Of a stretch of 21,240 nt of DNA, positions 1 through 6,501 are shown one piece after another (positions within the stretch are counted from its first letter, which is position 1; every line of letters starts with the position of its first letter). A program made the translations under genes and the position numbers. A model generated the notes under the pieces. That model was not told the DNA's origin. It worked only from the letters and a program-made list of their open reading frames with translations, and made no database searches. The DNA is taken from positions 1 through 21,240 of IMG/VR virus record IMGVR_UViG_3300025860_000107. One strand, given 5' to 3'. This stretch comes from a virus.

Positions 1-123
1 GCTAACGATACGGATAGCAGGTTGACCACACACTTTACATTCGGTTGTTCGGAGTTCCGAATCGATGTAAGCTTCTGTAATGTGATCGTCTGAGCAGATA
101 AACTCATAGATACGCTTAGGCAT
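1..123 (-). CDS. Zinc-ribbon protein, C-terminally cut by window edge
   Basis: The reading frame starts at ATG 121-123 and runs off the left edge after 41 codons. The protein begins MPKRIYEFIC and has a pair of cysteines spaced C-x2-C near residues 29-32, with C10 as a possible further ligand, which looks like the first half of a small FmdB-like or phage zinc ribbon. The start codon lies inside the end of the upstream gene (8 bp overlap), so the two are translationally coupled. It is co-transcribed with the 116-358 gene from the promoter at 394-422. It may bind nucleic acid or be a small structural or regulatory protein. Only the N-terminal part is visible, so the family call is tentative. 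Confidence 0.6.
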   Translation of the reverse strand, partial: MPKRIYEFICSDDHITEAYIDSELRTTECKVCGQPAIRIVS

Positions 124-358
124 ATTGTTCCTTCTCAAAGTCCTCGTAACTGTTTTTAATCGATGACTCGTAAGAAAGGACTCGCTGCAACGCTTCTATT
201 TGTCCTCTGCGGAACCAGAATTGTTTCTCGTCTGGAATGGTAGTAATATCCTGAAGCAAATCCATATTGTCGGATATATCTTCTACATATTGCTTCCATC
301 CCTGTGAGGAAAACAAATCTAATAACGTTTCGTAATACTGTTGTAATTCTTTGTCCAT
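116..358 (-). CDS. Small acidic protein of unknown function, next to portal
   Basis: This 80-residue protein is not recognised. It is acidic, predicted mostly helical and without cysteines or membrane segments. A central stretch reading FWFRRGQIEALQRV suggests an amphipathic helix. It follows the portal gene and precedes a zinc-ribbon gene on the same strand, a position where podoviruses often keep small virion or assembly factors. A purine-rich ribosome site (AAAGGA) sits just before the ATG. The promoter at 394-422 lies immediately upstream, giving a leader of about 30 nt. Confidence 0.65.
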   Translation of the reverse strand: MDKELQQYYETLLDLFSSQGWKQYVEDISDNMDLLQDITTIPDEKQFWFRRGQIEALQRVLSYESSIKNSYEDFEKEQYA

Positions 359-393
359 CTCTTTTTCCTTTCTTTGTTAGGAGAGATGTTGCT

Positions 394-422
394 ATTATAC
401 CACACTTTTAACAATTTGTCAA
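394..422 (-). promoter_or_regulatory. Consensus sigma-70 promoter (leftward)
   Basis: On the minus strand there is a perfect TTGACA (417-422), a 17-bp spacer and a perfect TATAAT (394-399). The spacer ends GTGTGG, so it also carries an extended -10 (TRTGn). The -35 box overlaps the TGA stop codon of the portal gene. The start site should fall near 387, just ahead of the 116-358 gene. It shares the spacer sequence AAAAGTGTG with the promoter at 5016-5044 and nearly so with one at 13289-13317. Confidence 0.85.
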
Positions 423-2407
423 GCGTTTTGTTTACTTTGCATTTGCATAGTAGCAATACGCTCATTGCTTTGTATGTCTTTCTCTTTAAGCATTAGATCG
501 GCAATCTTTGCTCGTTTGGCGAATTCAGCTTCATCTGCGTTACCTGTCTGTAGGTTAGTAGAGAGAGCTGCCGCCAACTTAGCCTTAACAACCTCTGGCT
601 CCAATTGAGATTCGATTGAATACTTCTGGGCACGAGCTTGCGCTTCCATAGTTTGAGCCTGTATCAATTCAAGTTGAGCCTGAGCCATCTGAGCCTGTTG
701 CTCCATTTGCTGTTGTTGCGCCTGTTGTGCTTGTTGTTCTGCTTCTGGGTTAGGTTGCATAGATTGTTGCAACTGAGCCATGAGTTCTTCACGGTTAGAC
801 AGACCCATGTTGTCAATAACAGCAGATACCAGCATTGGGTACATTGGGCTATCTTGACCCAACGTCTGCAACAGTTGAACCAGTTGTGTTACCTCGTACT
901 CACGGGCAATAACACCCAGAGATGATGAAGGTACAAACTTATAATCGCTAACAGGGTAGTTATCAGGGTCAAACTGCATGTAACGCCATGCTGTCTTCTC
1001 GATCATAGGGATCAGGAAGGACTCTTGGAAGTTAATCAGGGTACGCTTGTGGCGCTTAATGATTGCACCCATCGACATGGACACAGCACCAGCAGCAGCG
1101 TCACCATTGATAGTGCCGGGGATGCCAGCAGCGTCAATAGCACCAGTAGCCATCTGAACCATCTTCTGAAGCTCACCTGCCTGAGCAAAGGTTACCTGAT
1201 CTAGGTTACCAAACTTAAATGGCTGGAGGATTTCAGCAGGGTTGCCGTTAGTCAGGATAGTCTTGCCCGGACGTACTTCCATCTTAGCCCCACGAGGCAT
1301 ACGAGAAGCGTCCATAGCGATCATAGGATGCACGGTGAGGGCTAGGGCATCAATACGAGCACGAAGCTCAGCATCAAGCGCCTTCTGGCTGTTATAACCC
1401 TTCTCACAGATACCACGACCCCAGAAACGAGAGGGAACTACATCCCAAGGAAACGCTACAACAGGACGATCCTGCATCATGTAGGGGTTCTCTTCGATCT
1501 TGAGTAGTTGACCGCCGTTGGCAATAACAATGATTGCCTCAACGTAGCCCTCTTCCTCTTCTTCTTCATCGTCATCAGATGTCAGCGTCTTAGACATCTC
1601 ATCATCATCTTCCTCGTCTAACATGGCCTCGTTAAACAAGTGTTTTGGCACTAAACCGTAGTATTTAGTAAGGCGTACCTTATCTTCGTCAAAAGTAGAC
1701 AGCTCTTTGTCTGCTTCCAAGTTAATGTCGGTAGCTGCGGTCTCAATATCAACATCACGATAGATACCGTTCTGTATACCTAGCTTAACTTGGTGTGTTG
1801 GTACAAATTCGTCAATAACAACACCTAAAGCATCCTCAATAGAAGTAGCTACAGGGTCAATTAAGAAGTTTTGTGGTAGAACAGGGCGTAGTTTAACAAC
1901 AACACGGTCTACAATGTTAACACCAACCGCTTCCATCGCACCATCCATAAGAGGTTGCGTAGCTGGCTTCATTTCCTTGACTTCTTCGATGACTATTTCG
2001 CCAATACCAGTGCCAAAAACAGCAGAGTTTAGCAAACACTCAGCAACAGCCTTACGTGTCTTAGTAAAATGGAAGTCTTCTGTTAGTTGCTCACGTAAAT
2101 AAGCAATATCTTGTGGGTCTTTGTCGTTGCGGTCATCACGAATGTCAAACCACTTACCACGTCCAAAGGTAGCTTCCTCTACTTCAGCTACAGATGACTC
2201 TACGGCTTGTTGTAGGGCAGGGGAAATAAGACGTGAACGCTCTGAATCACGAGTTTTATCCTCAGCAGCCCAAATACCACGCCAGAGACGGTAGTACTCG
2301 TCAAACTTTTGCTCGTAGTTAGCCTGATAGTGATCACGCCACTCATCGGCTTTGTTAATAACCCAGTTTTCTAACTTTGGGTTAGCAAATTTGTTGTCAT
2401 CATCCAT
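419..2407 (-). CDS. Portal protein
   Basis: This 662-residue protein forms the dodecameric ring at the capsid vertex through which DNA is packed and ejected. The call rests on size, position directly after the large terminase gene, and portal-like composition: an N-terminal helical region with tryptophan- and arginine-rich stretches (EWRDHYQ, YYRLWRGIW), a central clip/stem-like region, and a long glutamine- and alanine-rich helical C terminus from about residue 560 (a coiled coil or barrel). An unusual very acidic segment (runs of D and E around residues 262-286) may be an exposed loop. The start ATG is 1 bp after the terL stop, with AGGA upstream, so the genes are coupled. The portal ends inside the -35 box of the next promoter. 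Confidence 0.88.
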   Translation of the reverse strand: MDDDNKFANPKLENWVINKADEWRDHYQANYEQKFDEYYRLWRGIWAAEDKTRDSERSRLISPALQQAVESSVAEVEEATFGRGKWFDIRDDRNDKDPQDIAYLREQLTEDFHFTKTRKAVAECLLNSAVFGTGIGEIVIEEVKEMKPATQPLMDGAMEAVGVNIVDRVVVKLRPVLPQNFLIDPVATSIEDALGVVIDEFVPTHQVKLGIQNGIYRDVDIETAATDINLEADKELSTFDEDKVRLTKYYGLVPKHLFNEAMLDEEDDDEMSKTLTSDDDEEEEEEGYVEAIIVIANGGQLLKIEENPYMMQDRPVVAFPWDVVPSRFWGRGICEKGYNSQKALDAELRARIDALALTVHPMIAMDASRMPRGAKMEVRPGKTILTNGNPAEILQPFKFGNLDQVTFAQAGELQKMVQMATGAIDAAGIPGTINGDAAAGAVSMSMGAIIKRHKRTLINFQESFLIPMIEKTAWRYMQFDPDNYPVSDYKFVPSSSLGVIAREYEVTQLVQLLQTLGQDSPMYPMLVSAVIDNMGLSNREELMAQLQQSMQPNPEAEQQAQQAQQQQMEQQAQMAQAQLELIQAQTMEAQARAQKYSIESQLEPEVVKAKLAAALSTNLQTGNADEAEFAKRAKIADLMLKEKDIQSNERIATMQMQSKQNA

Positions 2408-2408
2408 A

Positions 2409-3662
2409 TTAATATCCTGAAATTGTGTCTAAGTACTCGTACTCTTCCTCTTCAAAATCTAAAACATAAGCTACTTTTGCAAGTTGCTCAATGTAAGATA
2501 ATGCATCGGGTAAGTCATCATGTACTAGTTTGTTTGGAAACTGGAATAGTTGGTCTAGGAACTCGTTGTTCCAATCACCCTTGTTAAGCTTAACGTAACC
2601 ATTCTCAAAGCGCCCTTGCAGCGCCCATACGACACGATCTGTCTTCTTCTTATTACCGTGTGTAAGCTCATCAACCCTAAAGAAGGTTTGACTTCTCTTC
2701 ATAATGTCGTTCATGTAGGGCATAACCGCCTGTCTAGCGATACCCTTCTCAATCCCAACTGCTATAGGTTCGTACTTCTTAACAGCATCAAATATCTTCT
2801 TAGCTGTTTCTTTAACATCCCACCTACCGTAGATAATCTCTGCTACCCACCAACCATTTTCGTTGGCTTTCACTATAGCCATAGCAGTAGAGTCAAGGCG
2901 AGTGTTTTTAACACCCTTACTTCCATCTTCCTCAAAACCCGCTAAGTCAACCGCTATGTAGAAGTCACCCTCTTTAGGCTCTTCCTCATCAAACTTTATC
3001 CACTCTTCTTTGAATAACTCTCCACCTGCCGCCTCGAAAGATGCCATAAACTCCTGCCGGAATGCAAATGAGGACATGCTTTTCTTAGCTGCCTCGATTT
3101 CCTTTGCGTCAAGTAATGGGTTATCAAACGAAGTGAAGTGGAAAGACTTAAATGTCTCATCTTCACCCTTTAGTCCATATTGATATAAATCGTAGAAGTG
3201 GTTTCTACCCATAGGCGTACCAATGAACATGGCACGACCCTTCAAGTCAGCTAAAGCAGGTCGAAGGATTTGCTCCCACACCATCGGCTTCATATCTGCA
3301 TACTCGTCAAGGACTAAGAATTTTAACGAAACACCCCGCATCGTTTCAGGGCGGTCAGCACCTTTGAGACTAATAGTTGCCCCATTGATAAGCTTAATCT
3401 GCAAGTTGTTAATGTGGCTACCTGTAATGACAGCATGACCCACCTCAAGCAGGACTTGCCACATGATGTCACGAGCTTGACCTTGTGTAGGAGCAACATA
3501 GAATACATGACCTTTTTCGCTTTGTAGCGCTTCAACTATTAATCGGTAAGCAGCTAACCTACTCTTACCAGTACGCCGACCAGCCGCTACCACATGGAAA
3601 CGAGTCTCGTCAGCCCATACCGTCTTTTGCCACGGTAACAGCTCAATCTTTAAATCACTCAA
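2409..3662 (-). CDS. terL: Terminase large subunit (packaging ATPase and nuclease)
   Basis: This 417-residue motor protein pumps DNA into the prohead and cuts concatemers. An N-terminal ATPase is clear: Walker A AAGRRTGKS at residues 26-34, Walker B FLVLDE at 115-120, and the coupling motif GTP at 148-150. The C-terminal RNase H-like nuclease shows the expected acidic residues in AVDLAG (D239), GIEKG (E305) and HDDLPDA (D382-D386), the last being a typical large-terminase signature. The length is normal for short large terminases. The start overlaps the endolysin stop by 8 bp, and the portal gene follows after 1 bp. Confidence 0.96.
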   Translation of the reverse strand: MSDLKIELLPWQKTVWADETRFHVVAAGRRTGKSRLAAYRLIVEALQSEKGHVFYVAPTQGQARDIMWQVLLEVGHAVITGSHINNLQIKLINGATISLKGADRPETMRGVSLKFLVLDEYADMKPMVWEQILRPALADLKGRAMFIGTPMGRNHFYDLYQYGLKGEDETFKSFHFTSFDNPLLDAKEIEAAKKSMSSFAFRQEFMASFEAAGGELFKEEWIKFDEEEPKEGDFYIAVDLAGFEEDGSKGVKNTRLDSTAMAIVKANENGWWVAEIIYGRWDVKETAKKIFDAVKKYEPIAVGIEKGIARQAVMPYMNDIMKRSQTFFRVDELTHGNKKKTDRVVWALQGRFENGYVKLNKGDWNNEFLDQLFQFPNKLVHDDLPDALSYIEQLAKVAYVLDFEEEEYEYLDTISGY

Positions 3663-4113
3663 GGTTTTTTAGGTAAACGGTCTTTTTACCTTCCTTAACA
3701 GCACGTAGCACTTGGTTGTTATTCTTACCCTCTTCGAATGAGCAGTGAACCCATCCGCTATTTGGCTCACCTTCTTTGTAAAACTCTAGGATGAGTTGTT
3801 TGAAAGTAAGGTTATCAATAATCCACTTAGCTAAATCTTTATTGTCTAAACCCGGAACCTCGAAGTCAGCCGCACAACCCTTACAGTGGTCGCTTGTAGT
3901 ACTCCCACCAATCGCCTTGTTTAACTCAGGGGATCGGTAGCCACTGGTGACGGTAACTACCCCATGTGAGTCTCTAACCTTCTGTAGCACCATGTTACAC
4001 AGGGTGGTTAAGTTGTTTAACACCTCATTGTTTGGTGTGTTGTCAATATCCTTGCGAATTGCCGTATCACTTTTAGTTAACTCTTGGAGGCTAAAATTGC
4101 GTGAAAGTTTCAT
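3655..4113 (-). CDS. Endolysin, peptidase M15-type
   Basis: This 152-residue zinc peptidase would cleave the peptide cross-bridges of host peptidoglycan at the end of infection. The M15 signature is complete: SGYRS at 57-61, SDHCKGCAADFE at 74-85 giving zinc ligands H76 and D83, and WVH at 121-123 giving H123. E110 is a candidate catalytic acid. There is no signal peptide or membrane anchor, so export depends on the neighbouring holin. I placed the start at the ATG whose first base overlaps the holin TAA stop (TAATG), preceded by AAGGA. A longer frame reaching upstream lies within the holin gene and is unlikely to be used. Confidence 0.93.
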   Translation of the reverse strand: MKLSRNFSLQELTKSDTAIRKDIDNTPNNEVLNNLTTLCNMVLQKVRDSHGVVTVTSGYRSPELNKAIGGSTTSDHCKGCAADFEVPGLDNKDLAKWIIDNLTFKQLILEFYKEGEPNSGWVHCSFEEGKNNNQVLRAVKEGKKTVYLKNLE

Positions 4114-4523
4114 TATTTTTTCCTTAAATCTATAATCTTCTCTAACGTTCGACCACCAAAGTAGAAGGACATGATTAACATACCCCACTGCCCTAGTAGC
4201 TCAACGTAAGCGCTATTGGTGTTCATATCGAAAGCACTCATAATAGCAAACACAAAATAGCCTATAAGGATGGCTATTAGTGTCATGGGTCGTATGTTTT
4301 TAGATAACCAACTGTCGCTGGTCATATCAGAGTTTAACCTAGCTGTGAGGTTGTTTTGCTCTGTTTCGTATAGCTTCGTCTCGTTAGCTAACTTTGTTAA
4401 CTCACCCTCTTGGGCTAACCGAGCTAACTCTATTTGCGCCTTCGCCTTAGCCTCTGGGTCGGGGATAAGTTTGTCAATTAACTTACCACCTATATTAAGT
4501 AATGAATCAAGTACCACTGACAT
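4113..4523 (-). CDS. Holin, 3TM (GTA-type) family
   Basis: This 136-residue membrane protein would make the holes that release the endolysin. It begins with an amphipathic helix (VLDSLLNIGGKLIDKLIPDP), continues with a charged alanine-rich helix, then has the family-typical SDSWLSKNIRPMTL, followed by two hydrophobic segments near residues 79-97 and 107-123 and a basic C-terminal tail. This matches the 'holin of 3TMs, for gene-transfer release' pattern. The endolysin gene follows with a TAATG overlap, and the gene itself overlaps the TerS gene by 17 bp. No spanin (Rz/Rz1) gene is visible alongside. Confidence 0.85.
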   Translation of the reverse strand: MSVVLDSLLNIGGKLIDKLIPDPEAKAKAQIELARLAQEGELTKLANETKLYETEQNNLTARLNSDMTSDSWLSKNIRPMTLIAILIGYFVFAIMSAFDMNTNSAYVELLGQWGMLIMSFYFGGRTLEKIIDLRKK

Positions 4524-4875
4524 CCTCCACGTCTATATAATTGTCCTCGTCAATCGTGACTGACTCACCAACACCACTGATGGTGATGTTAACAGATGGC
4601 CTACTGTTTGATGAGGTGGCCTTATCGAAATATGACATGGGTAACATACGGTCAACCAAAAGCTTCCACGCCGCTGCTTGATTCTTGTGGTCATCGTCAA
4701 GTGCAGCGTCTAAGATGGAGTCTAACACCTTGCGGGATTTAGGTGACGCCATCAACCGAGCTTTAAATTCCTCGATGGCTGAGGCATCCCCTTTAGGTCT
4801 ACCAACTGGTCTTTTCTTAACTTCGGCTAACCTATCTTTCGATGGTCTACCCTTTTTCTTTGTTGGATTATCCAT
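4507..4875 (-). CDS. terS: Probable terminase small subunit with AT-hook-like N terminus
   Basis: This 122-residue protein is the first gene of the leftward late operon. Its role is inferred mostly from position (TerS, holin, endolysin, TerL is a T7-like order) and from its basic, DNA-binding look. Two AT-hook-like GRP motifs occur (KKGRPSK at residues 7-13 and RPVGRPKGD at 22-30), followed by a helical middle with the stretch QAAAWKLLVDRMLPMS and an acidic C-terminal tail that could contact TerL. It would select phage DNA for packaging. No classical helix-turn-helix is obvious. It could instead be another DNA-binding factor, but the context favours TerS. Confidence 0.7.
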   Translation of the reverse strand: MDNPTKKKGRPSKDRLAEVKKRPVGRPKGDASAIEEFKARLMASPKSRKVLDSILDAALDDDHKNQAAAWKLLVDRMLPMSYFDKATSSNSRPSVNITISGVGESVTIDEDNYIDVEDVSGT

Positions 4876-4891
4876 TGCTGGTTCCCCTATG

Positions 4892-4934
4892 TAGCACTAA
4901 CTAGGCTATATAGACTACATACTTTCTAGTGCTA
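4892..4934. repeat. Inverted repeat in the late leader
   Basis: TAGCACTA at 4892-4899 is the exact reverse complement of TAGTGCTA at 4927-4934. The shorter CTAACTAG (4897-4904) and CTAGTTAG (4932-4939) are also complementary. Each arm is followed by a CTATATAG palindrome. The structure falls in the untranslated leader between the late promoter (5016-5044) and the TerS start, so it could act in RNA as a hairpin or in DNA as a paired operator. Confidence 0.55.
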
Positions 4935-5015
4935 GTTAGTCTATATAGCTATGAACTATGAGGTAGTGGTTAACCATATTTAGTAACCAGAAACATCATA
5001 CCCTATATAGTACAT

Positions 5016-5044
5016 AGTATAACACACTTTTGCTATTTTGTCAA
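5016..5044 (-). promoter_or_regulatory. Leftward late promoter for the terS-holin-lysin-terL-portal operon
   Basis: On the minus strand there is a perfect TTGACA (5039-5044), a 17-bp spacer and TATACT (5016-5021), with a TGTGT extended -10 context. The spacer contains the same AAAAGTGTG as the promoter at 394-422. Transcription should begin near 5009, leaving a leader of about 130 nt that carries palindromes and an inverted repeat before the TerS start. Confidence 0.82.
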
Positions 5045-5091
5045 GTCTTTTCTTCACTTTTTTACAATTAATTTAGGTCAAAAATACTGTT

Positions 5092-5124
5092 CAGTCGAAA
5101 TAGTCACCTTAGCGACTTCGACTG
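5092..5124. repeat. Inverted repeat CAGTCGAA / TTCGACTG
   Basis: The arms at 5092-5099 and 5117-5124 are perfect 8-bp complements separated by 17 bp. A pyrimidine-rich stretch follows on the plus strand (TTTCCTTTTCTTG). It might be a weak terminator protecting the origin region or a protein-binding site. It is too loosely looped for a confident terminator call. Confidence 0.45.
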
Positions 5125-5208
5125 TTAGCTTTCCTTTTCTTGTTAACTCTCTCCTGTTAGCTGTTTAGTCAAAAGTGCTTAAAAATTAAGCAGTTATGCT
5201 TGTTAGCT
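5123..5208 (+). repeat. Three direct repeats TGTTAGCT
   Basis: TGTTAGCT occurs at 5123-5130, 5155-5162 and 5201-5208, all in the same orientation. The last copy runs directly into a CTATATAG palindrome. The repeats lie in the AT-rich stretch just upstream of the DnaA boxes and look like short iterons, but three copies of an 8-mer is a modest signal. Confidence 0.45.
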
Positions 5209-5278
5209 ATATAGACTATCTGTCTCTAATTAACCCTTATTTGTTCTTAAAATACCCTATTTTGTATCTGAGGTGGTA

Positions 5279-5327
5279 CTACAAATATACAACGCAGACC
5301 AAGCCCTCCCCGGGGGTGTTGTTGTAG
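5279..5327. repeat. Interrupted inverted repeat around a GC-only palindrome
   Basis: CTACAA (5279-5284) is complementary to TTGTAG (5322-5327). CAAC and GTTG pair next inside them, and the centre of the segment holds CCCCGGGG (5308-5315), a GC-only palindrome in an otherwise AT-rich region. It lies about 27 bp before the first DnaA box. A cruciform or structural boundary for an origin is possible, but the function is unknown. Confidence 0.35.
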
Positions 5328-5353
5328 CTACGCAACAGTAATTGGGGACAGAG

Positions 5354-5416
5354 TTATCCACAGGTTATCCACAACTGTATAGACATACAGGTAAAGTTAT
5401 CCACAGGTTATCCACA
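5354..5416 (+). other. Cluster of four DnaA boxes (putative replication origin)
   Basis: The exact 9-mer TTATCCACA, the E. coli-type high-affinity DnaA box, occurs at 5354-5362, 5365-5373, 5397-5405 and 5408-5416, all in the same orientation. They form two pairs with an 11-bp start-to-start step inside each pair and 43 bp between pairs, close to whole helical turns. An AT-rich stretch with short repeats lies on the left (about 5160-5275) and the rightward promoter lies on the right. This is the arrangement of a DnaA-dependent origin or a DnaA-regulated control region. Whether it works as an origin cannot be decided from sequence alone. Confidence 0.75.
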
Positions 5417-5540
5417 GGCTATATAGTCATGTGTGAGGGTCTATGCTGGTGGCTATACAGTTAGACAGACAGACCAGACAACCTATAGCAAAAGACTATC
5501 AAGATAAGCAGCCGATTAAAACATACAATCAACAAAAGTA

Positions 5541-5568
5541 TTGACAGCGTAGAAAACTACGTTATCAT
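5541..5568 (+). promoter_or_regulatory. Rightward early promoter with operator-like inverted repeat
   Basis: TTGACA (5541-5546), a 16-bp spacer and TATCAT (5563-5568) form a good sigma-70 promoter about 30 bp before the first rightward gene. The spacer holds the perfect inverted repeat CGTAG-AAAA-CTACG (5548-5561), placed where a bound protein would block RNA polymerase. No other strong promoter is visible before the small-gene block. Confidence 0.7.
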
Positions 5569-5603
5569 TGATACATCAACAACCAAACCTAAAGGGGTTA
5601 ACA

Positions 5604-5723
5604 ATGACAACATATAAACAGCGTCAATTTAAAAGAGACTTAAAGCGTAGCCTACCTAGTTTCTTAGCGTCAGTCATGCTAGTGTCGATCTTGACGCTAG
5701 GTTTTATTGTCTTTTCTATCTAA
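5604..5723 (+). CDS. 39-residue single-pass membrane peptide
   Basis: This is the first gene after the early promoter. The N terminus is strongly basic (YKQRQFKRDLKR) and is followed by a single hydrophobic helix from about residue 20 to the C terminus, giving a probable N-in membrane peptide. A strong AAAGGGG ribosome site precedes the ATG. The family is not recognised. First-transcribed small membrane proteins of lytic phages often act in host takeover or superinfection exclusion, but nothing here proves that. Confidence 0.7.
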   Translation: MTTYKQRQFKRDLKRSLPSFLASVMLVSILTLGFIVFSI

Positions 5724-5732
5724 GGGGTTAAC

Positions 5733-6380
5733 ATGATACGCATTAGCAAGACAAGTAAACTAGATGGCATCCTCTCCTGGTCACTGCAGGCCATCGAGAC
5801 GTGCCCAGGGTCGCTAGGCAAAGACGGCGCATTAGTCCCGGCTTGTTCGGGTTGTTATGCCACCACTGGTAACTATAACTTTCCCAACGTCAAAGCCCCA
5901 CGGCTAGAGAATAAACAAGACTGGCAACGTGACGCATGGGTTGCCGATATGGTTAAACAGTTAGACAGTAGCCGTTATTTCCGTTGGTTTGACAGTGGTG
6001 ATATGTACGCCATCGGGTTAGCCGATAAGATGTTAGAAATTATGGAAGCAACGCCGTGGGTTAAGCACTGGCTACCAACCCGCATGGCTAAGTTTCCTAA
6101 GTTTGCTAAAGTTATAGCTAAGATGCAAGCGTTGCCTAATGTGATGGTTAGGTTTTCAAGCGATAGCGTATCGGGTGAATTTGATGCCCGTCATGGTTCC
6201 GTTATCATTGATAACCCCGAAGCATTGCCCAGTGGTGCTACCTTGTGTGAAGCATACGCTAACGACGGTAAGTGTAACGGGTGTCGCTCATGTTACAACA
6301 AAGACGTGCCAGTTATTGCATATCCGGCGCATGGGCGTAAGATGGCTAAGGTTATCCGTATTTTGTCCAACAAGGTTTAA
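5733..6380 (+). CDS. GP88-family protein (cysteine-rich, possible Fe-S or radical enzyme)
   Basis: This 215-residue protein resembles the 'gene product 88' family first named in mycobacteriophages. Family-like features are an opening of the form ISKTSKLDGILSWSL, the cysteine motif C24 ... C38-x2-C41-Y, an FRWFDSGDMYA core (residues 83-93), WLPTRM near 113-118 and LPNVMVRFSSD near 134-144. A second cysteine cluster, C172, C181-x2-C184-x2-C187, suggests metal or Fe-S binding. The biochemical activity of the family is not known to me, and a radical-SAM-like role is only a guess from the cysteine pattern. It is the only large gene in the early small-gene block, and its start is preceded by the stop-AAGGGGTTAAC-ATG linker. 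Confidence 0.85.
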   Translation: MIRISKTSKLDGILSWSLQAIETCPGSLGKDGALVPACSGCYATTGNYNFPNVKAPRLENKQDWQRDAWVADMVKQLDSSRYFRWFDSGDMYAIGLADKMLEIMEATPWVKHWLPTRMAKFPKFAKVIAKMQALPNVMVRFSSDSVSGEFDARHGSVIIDNPEALPSGATLCEAYANDGKCNGCRSCYNKDVPVIAYPAHGRKMAKVIRILSNKV

Positions 6381-6390
6381 GGGGTTTAGA

Positions 6391-6492
6391 ATGAAACAGT
6401 TTATTATTGACGGTTTAGGTTATGCCATGTTTACAATGGTAGGTGTGGTTTTGTTAGCCGCATATTTTGATGTATTATATTTCACACAGTAA
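6391..6492 (+). CDS. 33-residue membrane peptide
   Basis: The ATG follows a TAAGGGG linker. The peptide begins MKQFIIDGLG and is mostly one hydrophobic helix (residues 9-30) ending in an aromatic-rich tail. A longer frame upstream in the same phase lies inside the GP88 gene and is not the real start. No family is recognised. It is one of four tiny membrane peptides in this block. Confidence 0.65.
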   Translation: MKQFIIDGLGYAMFTMVGVVLLAAYFDVLYFTQ

Positions 6493-6501
6493 GGGGATAA
6501 A

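Larger units (their letters stand above)
4906..5426. repeat. Five copies of the palindrome CTATATAG
   Basis: The 8-bp palindrome CTATATAG occurs at 4906-4913, 4941-4948, 5003-5010, 5207-5214 and 5419-5426. One-mismatch versions occur at 5375-5382 (CTGTATAG) and 5453-5460 (CTATACAG). An 8-mer is expected far less than once in 520 bp by chance. The copy at 5003-5010 sits at the predicted start site of the leftward late promoter. The simplest reading is a family of operators for a dimeric regulator, but they could also be easily melted steps of an origin. Confidence 0.65.
4876..5603. other. Gene-free divergent control region
   Basis: About 730 bp separate the leftward late operon from the rightward early operon, and no credible coding frame was found here. 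It contains the late promoter, CTATATAG palindromes, TGTTAGCT repeats, inverted repeats, four DnaA boxes and the early promoter, each listed separately. The rest is AT-rich sequence, with a short purine-rich repeat of AGACAG type near 5462-5478, for which I see no clear role. Confidence 0.8.

Noticed and set aside
638-925. Plus-strand open frame of 95 codons
   Set aside because: It is the complement of the glutamine- and alanine-rich end of the portal gene; the product is a low-complexity leucine/histidine string with no ribosome site.
3323-3535. Minus-strand frame of 70 codons inside terL
   Set aside because: It lies wholly within terL in another frame and has no ribosome site. A nested spanin was considered, but there is no lipobox or suitable transmembrane pattern.
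4876-5603. CRISPR array or tRNA in the repeat-rich gap
   Set aside because: The repeats are 8-9 bp and irregularly spaced, and no cloverleaf was found.
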